From: Pseudomonadota bacterium
GTDB lineage: Bacteria > Desulfobacterota > Desulfobacteria > Desulfobacterales > JAHIVH01
Direction of reading: 5' to 3'
NCBI GenBank assembly: GCA_018816735.1
Contig: JAHIVH010000008.1
Span: forward strand, 62,001-126,000
Length of the DNA: 64,000 nucleotides
Shown here: positions 9,075 to 17,376 of the stretch, piece after piece
How the letters are laid out: each line of letters opens with the position of its first letter
Numbering within the stretch: position 1 is the stretch's first letter
Notes under the pieces: model-generated
What the model was told of the DNA's origin: nothing
What the model saw: only the letters and a program-made list of their open reading frames with translations
Databases searched by the model: none
Translations under genes and position numbers: made by a program

Positions 9075-9102
9075 AAAACGACCCTCTCTCCCTTAAACAT
9101 GT

Positions 9103-10170
9103 TTACCAAATCAAATGCGCGGCAGAATATGAAAATCCCCCTCCGCCGCTGGCCAATAATACCGAAGTACCCTCTTTCACTATCCCTTTTTCCTCTGCAA
9201 TGCTCATCAATACGGGGATGTTCGCGCTTGCCAGATTCCCATATTCGTTGAAGGTGTTGAGCGGGGCCTTGGTTTTGTCCACGCCAATCTGTTTTAATAT
9301 GGAAAAGGTGATATTATCGCCAAGCTGATGCAAAAGGAAGATATCGATGTCATCCAAATGGATGTTCCACTTCTCGACCGATTCCTGGATGAATTTGACC
9401 GTGCCTCTCCGCCAAATGGAAGAAATATTCCGGGCATCTGTCCAGAAGCCCCTGAGCCTGGTCTTGCCGTATCGCGTTTCGGGAATCTTTACGTCAGGAA
9501 AGGTAATGATCGATGCATCCCAGTCTTTTGATTCCATTTTCTCATCCAGGTTTACCAATCTTCGACGGTCACCTTCACATCCGAGCAGGACCGCACCGGC
9601 GCCTGTGCCGATCATGAGATTGCTGAACCGGTTATCGATCTGACTGATATGCTCCACTTCGAAACCTGCTTTAAGGGACTCTTTTACTTCAAGCGGACTC
9701 TCGCACGCCACAACCAACGCATTCCTGCAGATACCTGATTTCAGATAGAGGCAAGCGGTCCTGACACTCTGCATGAAACCGTTACATGCATCGGTAATAT
9801 CAAAAAATATGCCGTTTTCCATTCCGATTTCATGGGCGATAATGATCGATAGAGAAGGCTCCCTGATGGGATTCGATATCCCTGTTGCGATCAGGCAATC
9901 GATTTCACTGGCTTTGATACCGGCTTTTTCAAGTGCACCTTTTGCCACGTTAACCGCCATATCCACATACCCTTCGCCATCGGTACAGAAGGATCTCGTG
10001 CTTCCTCCCAGAAATTCCAGTTTTCGCTTATTCCCATAATAAACGAACTTCAATTCTTCATCACTCAGCACAAATCTGTTTTCATCTTCGAGCATTTTCA
10101 TGACCTGTTCATTGGTCATACGACCGGAAGGAACGTAATGACTCACTGCTTGAATGTAAATGTCCGTCAT
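9103..10170 (-). CDS. 3-oxoacyl-ACP synthase III-like condensing enzyme
   Basis: A 355-residue thiolase-fold enzyme of the KASIII/FabH type. The catalytic triad is complete: Cys129 in DITDACNGFMQSV, His281 in FLLHQLGDN and Asn312 in NEYGNLASANIP. The C-terminal LLASGGGGFSYSAAHLIW matches the family end. I chose the ATG at 10170 (MTDIYIQAV), which matches the family N-terminus and has a GGCGGT-type site; an ATG at 10203 would add 11 residues. In the operon it could condense a carrier-bound aminoacyl or pyrrolyl group with an acyl unit, or act as an acyltransferase, as some KASIII homologues in natural-product pathways do. It lies 29 bases after the HemN-like gene. Confidence 0.88.
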   Translation of the reverse strand: MTDIYIQAVSHYVPSGRMTNEQVMKMLEDENRFVLSDEELKFVYYGNKRKLEFLGGSTRSFCTDGEGYVDMAVNVAKGALEKAGIKASEIDCLIATGISNPIREPSLSIIIAHEIGMENGIFFDITDACNGFMQSVRTACLYLKSGICRNALVVACESPLEVKESLKAGFEVEHISQIDNRFSNLMIGTGAGAVLLGCEGDRRRLVNLDEKMESKDWDASIITFPDVKIPETRYGKTRLRGFWTDARNISSIWRRGTVKFIQESVEKWNIHLDDIDIFLLHQLGDNITFSILKQIGVDKTKAPLNTFNEYGNLASANIPVLMSIAEEKGIVKEGTSVLLASGGGGFSYSAAHLIW

Positions 10171-10199
10171 TTTTGTACCGCCTATAGCCTGTATTTTTT

Positions 10200-11585
10200 T
10201 CAATTCAGGGATTCTCTCCGATTATAATAATTATCAAAAACATGGGCGATATGCCTCACAAAATACTCACCGGCACGGGTGACCCGAATCATGTGGGGAT
10301 CACGCATGTCCACCAGTCCGTCATTTTCCAGTTGAATCAAATCCTTTAGTTCAAATCTAAAGTGATCATCAAAGCTTATGGCAAATTCTTTGGCAATATC
10401 TTCTTTATGAACGTTAAAATCACTTAGAATGCTCTTCTGAATCACCTTATTTCTGATACGATCCTCCCTGGTCAACATATGGCTCAGATTTTTTTCCAGT
10501 GGAATCCGGTTGTCGTCAACCGCCTTGTAATACTTTTTCAGGGACTGAATATTGTGGTAGAAACCGTCCCCCAGATAACTTATCGCAGCGTTTCCAAACC
10601 CCATGAATTCCCGCTTTTCATGGACAGAATAGCCCATGAAATCTCGGATGACCTGTTTTTTTTCAGCAGCCTTGCACAGGGGATCATTTGCCTTTACATA
10701 ATGATCATAACCGACTTTCCTGAATCCATGATCGGAAAACATTTCTTCCGCGAGCATGGCAAGTAAAACCCGTATAAAGGAATTGGGAATGCTTGAAGAA
10801 GGAATCTTTCTCTGAAGCGGAAAAATGTTGGGGTAATGGGCATAGGTAAAGAGCGCCACCCGGTCCGGGTCCATACGGAGGACTTCCCTTATCGTTTTTT
10901 CCAGTTCATTTTGTCCCTGAAACGGGAGACCGTAGCATAGATCGACATGCACCCGGAACCCCAATGCCTTCGCATTGGAGACAATCCTGAACACGTTCTC
11001 TCTACCGCAATTTCTGTTAATCGTCTTCTGTATCCGTTCATCAAAATCCTGGATACCCAGACTGATTTCATTGAATCCCAGATCAAATAGAAGTTTCAGC
11101 TTCTCATTAGTGAGTATCTTTTCATCCGGATATGCTTCAATGGATTTGCTGGCGGCCCTATGATCGACAAGTTTTATTTTACCAAATATCTTCTGATGAA
11201 TTTTCTCGATTTGATCGCATGTCAAATAGGTGGGCGTGCCACCGCCCCAATGAATATGCCTGACCTGATTTAAGGCATCGTGCCCCAACCTTCCAAGGGT
11301 GTTTAAAAATTCCTTCTCCAGATAGGTGATATACACATCATTATGGCGCGGATCAGACGCGACAGACTTATAGCACATGCAATAATAGCATGCCTTCTCG
11401 CAATACGGGAAATGAAAGTATATAAAAGGGGCGCAGTAATTCCTGTGGGTGTTGACAAACATCTCTTCATCAACCAGGTTTTCCCAGAAGTTTGATGTGG
11501 GGTAGCTTAAGTAAAGGGGGATGTTCACCTCGCTATACTTTCTTGCCAGATGTTCGATTTTTAAAAGCTCATGTTGGTCCACCAT
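10200..11585 (-). CDS. HemN-like radical SAM enzyme inside the biosynthetic operon
   Basis: A 461-residue class C radical SAM protein close to oxygen-independent coproporphyrinogen III oxidase. With the start at 11585 the Fe-S and neighbouring cysteines fall at 62, 66, 69 and 71 (HFPYCEKACYYCMC), the same numbering as E. coli HemN as I recall it. HWGGGTPTYL, IQDFDERIQ, DLCYGLP, YAHYPNIFPLQRK and the C-terminal HemN domain (ISYLGDGF, TREDRIRNKVI) are present. Sulfate reducers normally make haem from sirohaem without HemN, and the gene is packed between the adenylation and KASIII genes, so it may act on the pathway product (for example a decarboxylation, cyclopropanation or methylation). A true CPO role is not excluded. 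AGGTGG precedes the start. Confidence 0.82.
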   Translation of the reverse strand: MVDQHELLKIEHLARKYSEVNIPLYLSYPTSNFWENLVDEEMFVNTHRNYCAPFIYFHFPYCEKACYYCMCYKSVASDPRHNDVYITYLEKEFLNTLGRLGHDALNQVRHIHWGGGTPTYLTCDQIEKIHQKIFGKIKLVDHRAASKSIEAYPDEKILTNEKLKLLFDLGFNEISLGIQDFDERIQKTINRNCGRENVFRIVSNAKALGFRVHVDLCYGLPFQGQNELEKTIREVLRMDPDRVALFTYAHYPNIFPLQRKIPSSSIPNSFIRVLLAMLAEEMFSDHGFRKVGYDHYVKANDPLCKAAEKKQVIRDFMGYSVHEKREFMGFGNAAISYLGDGFYHNIQSLKKYYKAVDDNRIPLEKNLSHMLTREDRIRNKVIQKSILSDFNVHKEDIAKEFAISFDDHFRFELKDLIQLENDGLVDMRDPHMIRVTRAGEYFVRHIAHVFDNYYNRRESLN

Positions 11586-11604
11586 CAAACGCCACCTGTT
11601 TCTT

Positions 11605-13227
11605 TCATGCTGTTTTTGCCCAATCCATGATCTGCGGCCTGTCAATTTTTCCATTGGCGTTTTTGGGGATGTTCTCCACTTTTTCGATCTGTTCAGGAAT
11701 CATATATCTCGGCAGTAAAAGCCCCAGATGTTTCTTGGTTTTCATGACGGAAAAATCCTGACCTGCCTTCATTTTTACAAACGCATGCAGTATGGTGGTG
11801 CCTCTGTCTTCATCGGAAACAGGTACGACCACGGACTCTTCGATCGGATCATAGTGACAGAGTGCATGTTCTATTTCCGGTATTTCAATTCTATACCCCG
11901 AACACTTGACCATTAAATCTTTTCTGCCCACATATTCATACGTATCACCATCCCTTTTTCTCACGATGTCACCGGTCTTGTATAAAAGTGCGCCATTGTG
12001 ACAGGAAAGCGGACTTACCATAAACGCATCTCTCGTTTTTTCAGGATTTTTATAATACCCCCGGGTGACCGTTGATCCCCTGACCATTAATTCGCCCTCC
12101 TCACCGGCAGATACAAGCATGCCGTTTTCATTCAGAGCCAGAACTTCCGTATTTGCGCACGCTTTTCCAATAGGCACCGGCCTATCGTTGATTTCATCTG
12201 GGCTATTGACATGATGACATGTACACACATTCGTTTCGGTCGGACCATACAGGTTATAATACGATGCATGAGGCAGGGCTGCCATCAGCTTTTTCAGATA
12301 TTTCGGCGGGAACACTTCTCCGGCAAATAGGACATATTTAAGCGCGTCCAGTTTTTCCCTGTTGATCCGGGCATAGTTCATGATCGATATCCAGACGGAA
12401 GGCACGGAGTACCAGGTCGTAATTTTTTGGGTGGAAATCCATTCAATCAATGCCCGCGGATTATTGCAAATGGCTGAAGGCGCAATATTGAGGCACGCCC
12501 CTGAGGCCAATGATACGTAAATGTCAAAAACAGACAAATCAAAATGAAACGGGGCATGACTCGAAAATACATCATGATGAGATGGACCAAAAAAATTCAA
12601 GGACCAGTTGATGAACGACAGGGCATTTAAATGGGAAATCATCACGCCCTTGGGCGTTCCGGTAGAACCTGAGGTGTACAATATATAGGCGAGATCATCC
12701 TCGGTGGTTTCCTGCTCATGCAAGAGATCGCTGGAATACCTGTTCTTTAAAAAATAAAATTTACCGGGACCGTCAAAAAGAGGCTTGGCAATCGCCTCTG
12801 ATGGTTCCTCACGATAAATATCGTCCAGGCAGACAATACGCATCGTTTTCATATGTGGATCAAATAAAACATGGGCCATAAGCTCAGTCAGATTACTGGA
12901 ATCCGTTATAAGGAACTCCATCTCGCTCAATGAAATGATATGTTTTATCCTTTCAGCCGGAGAATAATGAAGATCAAGGGGAATATATGCCCCCCCAGCT
13001 TTCAGTACACCTATAAAAGCGATGATCGACTCAATTGATTTATTAAAAAGAATGCCTGCCGTATGCCTTGGTTTAAAGCCTGTTTCAATGAGAAAATTTG
13101 CCAGCTGATTGCTCTTATCCTGGAGATCTTTATAGGTGATGCATGCGTCTCCCATTTTTATGGCCACCTTATCCGGATAACGGGACGCGGTTTCATCCAG
13201 AATATATTGCAACAGATAGTTAGTCAT
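11605..13227 (-). CDS. Stand-alone amino-acid adenylation enzyme (NRPS A domain type)
   Basis: A 540-residue ANL-family enzyme that should activate an amino acid as aminoacyl-AMP and load it on a separate carrier. Core motifs are in order: A3 YILYTSGSTGTPKG, A4 HFDLSVFDIY with the Asp typical of alpha-amino acids, A5 NLYGPTETN, A7 YKTGDIV, A8 YVGRKDLMVKCSGYRIE, A10 NANGKID with the catalytic Lys. No carrier or condensation domain is fused. The ATG at 13227 lies inside the end of the dehydrogenase gene (GGAAGGAAGAATGACTAA, 8-bp overlap); a reading from 13326 would add 33 unlikely residues. The architecture matches proline-activating enzymes of pyrrole pathways (PigI, PltF, RedM), but the substrate is not proven. 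Confidence 0.87.
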   Translation of the reverse strand: MTNYLLQYILDETASRYPDKVAIKMGDACITYKDLQDKSNQLANFLIETGFKPRHTAGILFNKSIESIIAFIGVLKAGGAYIPLDLHYSPAERIKHIISLSEMEFLITDSSNLTELMAHVLFDPHMKTMRIVCLDDIYREEPSEAIAKPLFDGPGKFYFLKNRYSSDLLHEQETTEDDLAYILYTSGSTGTPKGVMISHLNALSFINWSLNFFGPSHHDVFSSHAPFHFDLSVFDIYVSLASGACLNIAPSAICNNPRALIEWISTQKITTWYSVPSVWISIMNYARINREKLDALKYVLFAGEVFPPKYLKKLMAALPHASYYNLYGPTETNVCTCHHVNSPDEINDRPVPIGKACANTEVLALNENGMLVSAGEEGELMVRGSTVTRGYYKNPEKTRDAFMVSPLSCHNGALLYKTGDIVRKRDGDTYEYVGRKDLMVKCSGYRIEIPEIEHALCHYDPIEESVVVPVSDEDRGTTILHAFVKMKAGQDFSVMKTKKHLGLLLPRYMIPEQIEKVENIPKNANGKIDRPQIMDWAKTA

Positions 13228-14377
13228 TCTTCCTTCCCAGATTTTCAGCGATGATTTTCTTTTGTATCTCACTTGTTCCGGAATAAATTTTGGATGCGAT
13301 CGAGTCCCTGAGCTGTTTTTCCACATCGCTTTCCTTCATGTATCCGTATGCACCGAAAAGCTGAACGGCATCAAGGCTGCTCTTCACCCTGACATCAGAC
13401 ACATAAAGCTTTACCATAGACGCATCTGCCATGTTGATATCTCCGGTTTTATCATATGTCCAGCATGTCTTGTAGAGGAGTAATTTCGATGTTTCGATAC
13501 GCATCTTCATGTCAATCAATTTATCTGAGACAGCAGAAAACTGGCCGATATTCTGCCCGAACTGTTTTCGCGAATTCGCATATGCCAGTGCCATTTCATA
13601 TTGCTGCGCCATGGCGCCGATATGGTAGGCACTCATGATGATCCTTTCCCAGAACATGGACACGTTGAAAACCGTCATGCCCCAGCGCTCTCTGCCGAGA
13701 AGCGCCTCAGGAGACACCCGGCAATCGGATAAAACGATTTCACTCATGGAAGAGGTTCTAAGCCCCATCTTATGAAAAACCTGGCCGATCTGTAATCCCG
13801 GATTTCCTTTCTCAACTATAAAGGCGGATATGTCCAGCATCTTCATTCCCTTGGGATGCCTGGCATAAACGATCAGCAGATCGGAAACAGGCGCATTGGT
13901 CACAAATATCTTTGCGCCTTCAATCGTATATGCGGTGTCTGTTTTACTTACAGTCGTGAGCATGCCTGTGGGATCAGAGCCCGCAGAAGACTCGGTGATG
14001 GCATTACCGCCGATATATTCCCCTTTTGCAATTTTAGGCAGATACTTCCGCTTCTGGTCATCTGTGCCATGGTTCATTAACGGAACCGCAACCGTACAGA
14101 TGTGTGCAACTATTGAAAAAATAAGCCCTTCGTCTTTACAGGTGCGAGATAGGTTCTGGATGGCAAGTGCCGTTGAAAGCATATCAAGGCCGGAGCCTCC
14201 GTATTCTCCAGGAACAGGAAGCCCATGGATGCCTATGTCACCACATACCCGCCATTTATGCATAGGGAAAATACTCTTTTCGTCATCCTCGAATACGCTT
14301 TCATTAAGCCCTTTGCGGCTGGCTTCCCGAATGAGCCGGCATATCTCTGTTTGCTCTTTTGTGAGACTGAAATCCAT
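13220..14377 (-). CDS. Acyl-CoA-dehydrogenase-like flavoenzyme, probably acting on a carrier-bound aminoacyl group
   Basis: A 385-residue flavoprotein of the acyl-CoA dehydrogenase fold with FAD-site motifs (ITESSAGSDPTGM, KIFVTNAPVSD) and the C-terminal FGAYGYMKESDVEKQLRD and KIYSGTSEIQKKI. The base found in medium-chain enzymes (YEGT) is replaced by Ser in YSGT, while Glu244 in MFWERIIMSA lies at the helix-G position used by isovaleryl-CoA dehydrogenase and prolyl-carrier dehydrogenases. Beside a stand-alone adenylation enzyme and a carrier protein this suggests oxidation of an aminoacyl thioester, as PigA, RedW and PltE turn prolyl- into pyrrolyl-carrier. Its ATG follows the ligase stop codon directly. 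A role on acyl chains is the alternative. Confidence 0.85.
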   Translation of the reverse strand: MDFSLTKEQTEICRLIREASRKGLNESVFEDDEKSIFPMHKWRVCGDIGIHGLPVPGEYGGSGLDMLSTALAIQNLSRTCKDEGLIFSIVAHICTVAVPLMNHGTDDQKRKYLPKIAKGEYIGGNAITESSAGSDPTGMLTTVSKTDTAYTIEGAKIFVTNAPVSDLLIVYARHPKGMKMLDISAFIVEKGNPGLQIGQVFHKMGLRTSSMSEIVLSDCRVSPEALLGRERWGMTVFNVSMFWERIIMSAYHIGAMAQQYEMALAYANSRKQFGQNIGQFSAVSDKLIDMKMRIETSKLLLYKTCWTYDKTGDINMADASMVKLYVSDVRVKSSLDAVQLFGAYGYMKESDVEKQLRDSIASKIYSGTSEIQKKIIAENLGRKND

Positions 14378-16258
14378 CTATATCCTCGCAAGTGTTTCTG
14401 CCAGATAACTCAACCGGCACGCACCCCGCCGGATCTTTCCGCTACTGGTTTTATGAATGGAACCGTGTTTGATCAATATGGTTTCATATACCGGCAACCT
14501 GAATCTCATAGAGACTTTCTTTCTGATCAAATCACTCACTTCCCATCGATTGACATCAGGAAATTTTCTATCAATTTCCTGAACGATAACCAGTTTTTCT
14601 TCTCCATCCATATCCACTGAAAATGCCGCATTACAACCGGTTCTGAGCGATGGATGGCAAGCTTCGATGGCATCTTCGATATCATCCGGATAATAATTGT
14701 TCCCCCGGATTTTAATTAAATCCTTTAACCTTCCGGTAAAAAACAATTCTCCCTCAAACAGAAAACCCAGATCTCCTGTACGAAGGAAGGGGCCATCCCC
14801 GTCATCTGGACAATATGCCATAAACGTATACCCTGTCTCCTCTGGTTTGTTATAATAATCCTTTGCAACACTTTTGCTTTCTACCCATATCTCGCCAACC
14901 TCATTTGCCCCGCATCTGTGACCCGTCTCGGGATTTACAATGATGACGTGGTTGCCTTTCAAAGGCGCTCCGCAACTGACAAGCAGTACACTTTTGCTAT
15001 CCGGGTCAGGAATATGTTCTACCTTGTTTTTTTCCAAAGCATTCGCGTTAAAAGCCATGACAACCGGCGCTGTTTTTTTCCCGGAGCCGGAGACGATCAA
15101 TGTCGATTCCGCCAGCCCGTAACACGGATAAAAAGCTTCTTTTCTGAAACCGCAGACCTTGAACCTATCAAAAAAACGGTCCATGGTTTCAGGACGAATC
15201 GATTCCGCGCCATTAGCTGCCACTTCCCATGAACTTAAATCAAGTTCCTTGATCTGTTCGGAGGTTACTTTTTTAACACAAAGTTCATATGAAAAGTTGG
15301 GACCGCCACTGACATTTCCACGTGTTTCAGATAGAATTTTAAGCCATCTATAGGGTTTTCTCAAAAAATCAAGCGGTGAGAATAAAGCTGTGGTGGCACC
15401 GACGTAAACGTTATGAAGCATACCGCCTATAAGGCCCATATCATGGTAAAGCGGTAGCCAGAAAACACCTTTCTGTTCACTCGTGGTCTCGAATGATTGT
15501 TGAATCAACATCAAGTTATGCAACACATTGTGATGGGTGATTCTGACACCCTTTGGATTTGCCGTGGAACCTGATGTATATTGAATAAAGGCAATATCGT
15601 CCCCGCTGATAAAGGTTTGATCTTCCGGTTCTCTGATATCGTCCATCATTTTATCGGTCAGGAGCCATTTCATGGTTTTAAATTGAGACTCGATATCCAT
15701 ATACGATCTTAAAAGATCGTAAGTTGTGCTATCTGAGAGAAAATATGCGGATTTTGAATCGGAAATGATGGTCTGCAGCCTGTATTGCATGGACGAAGTT
15801 ACCGGTGGATAGGCAGGCACGGCAACAACACCCGCATAAAGGCAACTGAAAAAGGCGGTGATATATTCCAGTCCGGGAGGATAAAGCAGGATCACCGCGT
15901 CGCCAGGTGTTATCTTTTTTCTCATGCCATCTGATATGCGCCGTGCTTTTCTGACAATTTCTCCATATGTCAGGTTTGTTTCTTTTGTCTGATCATTTTC
16001 AAGAAAATCCACGTATGAAAAGGCGGCTTTATTGTAATGATCTTTCATTCGCATATTGAGCACATCAATAATCGAACAGAATTCCTTGGCATTCTCCTTT
16101 TGAATCTCGGTCAACAAAACTTGCACCTGTGTATTTCTAATATTGCCTGAACCGAATAACAATCCATTGAAATCTCCGGGCCCTTGGCAGTCCAAAAAAC
16201 GTGGATCAATTGTCGCAAAATCACGACAAACCACAGATTCATTCCCCAATGCCTGCAC
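14378..16258 (-). CDS. Fatty acyl-AMP ligase (FAAL), first gene of the biosynthetic operon
   Basis: An ANL-family enzyme of up to 626 residues that activates a fatty acid as acyl-AMP and hands it to a carrier protein. FAAL features are clear: FIQYTSGSTANPKGVRITH, WLPLYHDMGLIGGML, the DLSSWEVAANGAE stretch, YGLAEST, RTGDLGFLFEGELFFTGRLKD, and the end TSSGKIRR. The frame starts with GTG at 16258, giving about 60 residues before homology begins at FCSIIDVL; no good ribosome site precedes it, and a TTG within QVQVLLTEIQK, preceded by AGGTG, may be the true start. It opens the operon, so fatty acid activation is probably the entry step. Confidence 0.87.
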   Translation of the reverse strand: MQALGNESVVCRDFATIDPRFLDCQGPGDFNGLLFGSGNIRNTQVQVLLTEIQKENAKEFCSIIDVLNMRMKDHYNKAAFSYVDFLENDQTKETNLTYGEIVRKARRISDGMRKKITPGDAVILLYPPGLEYITAFFSCLYAGVVAVPAYPPVTSSMQYRLQTIISDSKSAYFLSDSTTYDLLRSYMDIESQFKTMKWLLTDKMMDDIREPEDQTFISGDDIAFIQYTSGSTANPKGVRITHHNVLHNLMLIQQSFETTSEQKGVFWLPLYHDMGLIGGMLHNVYVGATTALFSPLDFLRKPYRWLKILSETRGNVSGGPNFSYELCVKKVTSEQIKELDLSSWEVAANGAESIRPETMDRFFDRFKVCGFRKEAFYPCYGLAESTLIVSGSGKKTAPVVMAFNANALEKNKVEHIPDPDSKSVLLVSCGAPLKGNHVIIVNPETGHRCGANEVGEIWVESKSVAKDYYNKPEETGYTFMAYCPDDGDGPFLRTGDLGFLFEGELFFTGRLKDLIKIRGNNYYPDDIEDAIEACHPSLRTGCNAAFSVDMDGEEKLVIVQEIDRKFPDVNRWEVSDLIRKKVSMRFRLPVYETILIKHGSIHKTSSGKIRRGACRLSYLAETLARI

Positions 16259-16733
16259 AATACCCGAAAAATATCATATCTCAAGCGTCAAATCCAAACT
16301 TACTATATTGATTTTATGGTATATATCATTGATTGTAATCATCACTCCTTGAATGATGATATAACATCTGAATCATTATGTAAACGAATAATATATTCAA
16401 TAATTGCCTATCAAATACAAAACATCGTTATTTAATATGAACTTAAATTCTATATTAAAATAGTTAATCTGTTTTAGATATGATAACGAACAGATACATT
16501 CTCTAAAATGTTCAGCCATCCGTCTTCGGGGCTTTATATGGACGTACCGGAAAGGGGCGTTGGTTTTTGAGGCTTAAGGTGCATATAAAATAACCTTATC
16601 AATTTACGAAGTCGATATGATGGTGACAGAATGCCAATAGAAATGAGCCCCCCGTTTTTTTCACCGTCCAAAAATCTTCTGCACAACCCAAATGGGAAAA
16701 TCATTTTAATTTTTAAACCTCATATGTTTGTGG
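16259..16733. other. AT-rich intergenic stretch upstream of the biosynthetic operon
   Basis: About 475 bases without a supported gene between the operon head and the DJ-1 gene. The part near 16259-16500 is very AT-rich and must hold the operon promoter; a weak minus-strand TTACAA/TAAAAT pair can be drawn near 16310-16340. A 7-bp inverted repeat ATCATCA/TGATGAT lies at 16338-16344 and 16354-16360 and could bind a regulator. The 16500-16730 part is of mixed composition and nothing in it was recognised. Confidence 0.4.
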
Positions 16734-17318
16734 TCATGCAAACCCCATGGCCGTTCTAACCTTGCACATATTGTCTGTTGCAGTCAACATCTCCAAAAGG
16801 ACAAATGCGACTTCCAGTGCCGTTGCCGGAGATGTGGACGTGATGATGTTACCATCGACAACAACAGGTTGATCCTTCACATGTGCCCCGAATGATTCAA
16901 GCTGCTTTCTTCGCACGCCATTAAGCAAATGATATGTGGTTGCATTTTTTCCTTTCAGAATGCCGCTTTTACCCAGAGGAAGCGCCCCTACGCATATGGA
17001 CGCGATAATCTTTCCGGACGCATGAAACTGACGAATAATTCTTAAAAAATCCTCATGATAGGCATCTTCGTAGAATTTGGATTCTTTAAATCCGCCGGGT
17101 AGGGCCAATGCATCAAAATGAGCCACATCTATCTCATCCACCTGGAGCTCCGGTATCACTGTAAAATTCCAGGTACATTTAATATGCGTTCTTCGGCCTG
17201 CTGTCGTGACATTTACCGGTGTATCCCCCACATGCCTGCTCCATCCAAGCACATCCGTAAACACACTTGCTTCGTACGCTTCAAATCCCTGGGCCAGAAG
17301 CAGTAAAACATTTTTCAT
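16734..17318 (-). CDS. DJ-1/PfpI family protein
   Basis: A 194-residue DJ-1/ThiJ/PfpI-superfamily protein. The nucleophile elbow is SICVGALPLG with the reactive Cys near residue 110; FDALALPGGF and the C-terminal ITSTSPATALEVAFVLLE strand-helix also match the family. Family members act as deglycases, chaperones or amidases, so the exact activity cannot be read from sequence. It starts with ATG at 17318 and is followed 58 bases later by nothing on its own strand except the unrelated glycosyltransferase upstream. Probably monocistronic. Confidence 0.85.
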   Translation of the reverse strand: MKNVLLLLAQGFEAYEASVFTDVLGWSRHVGDTPVNVTTAGRRTHIKCTWNFTVIPELQVDEIDVAHFDALALPGGFKESKFYEDAYHEDFLRIIRQFHASGKIIASICVGALPLGKSGILKGKNATTYHLLNGVRRKQLESFGAHVKDQPVVVDGNIITSTSPATALEVAFVLLEMLTATDNMCKVRTAMGFA

Positions 17319-17376
17319 CTTTTTTACACCATTTGACTGGAAATATTATTGAAGATTTTCATATGGCGAAAACCCA

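Noticed and set aside
10200-11585. Simple annotation as hemN for haem biosynthesis
   Set aside because: Sequence would allow it, but the operon position and likely sirohaem-dependent haem pathway make the symbol misleading; left unnamed.
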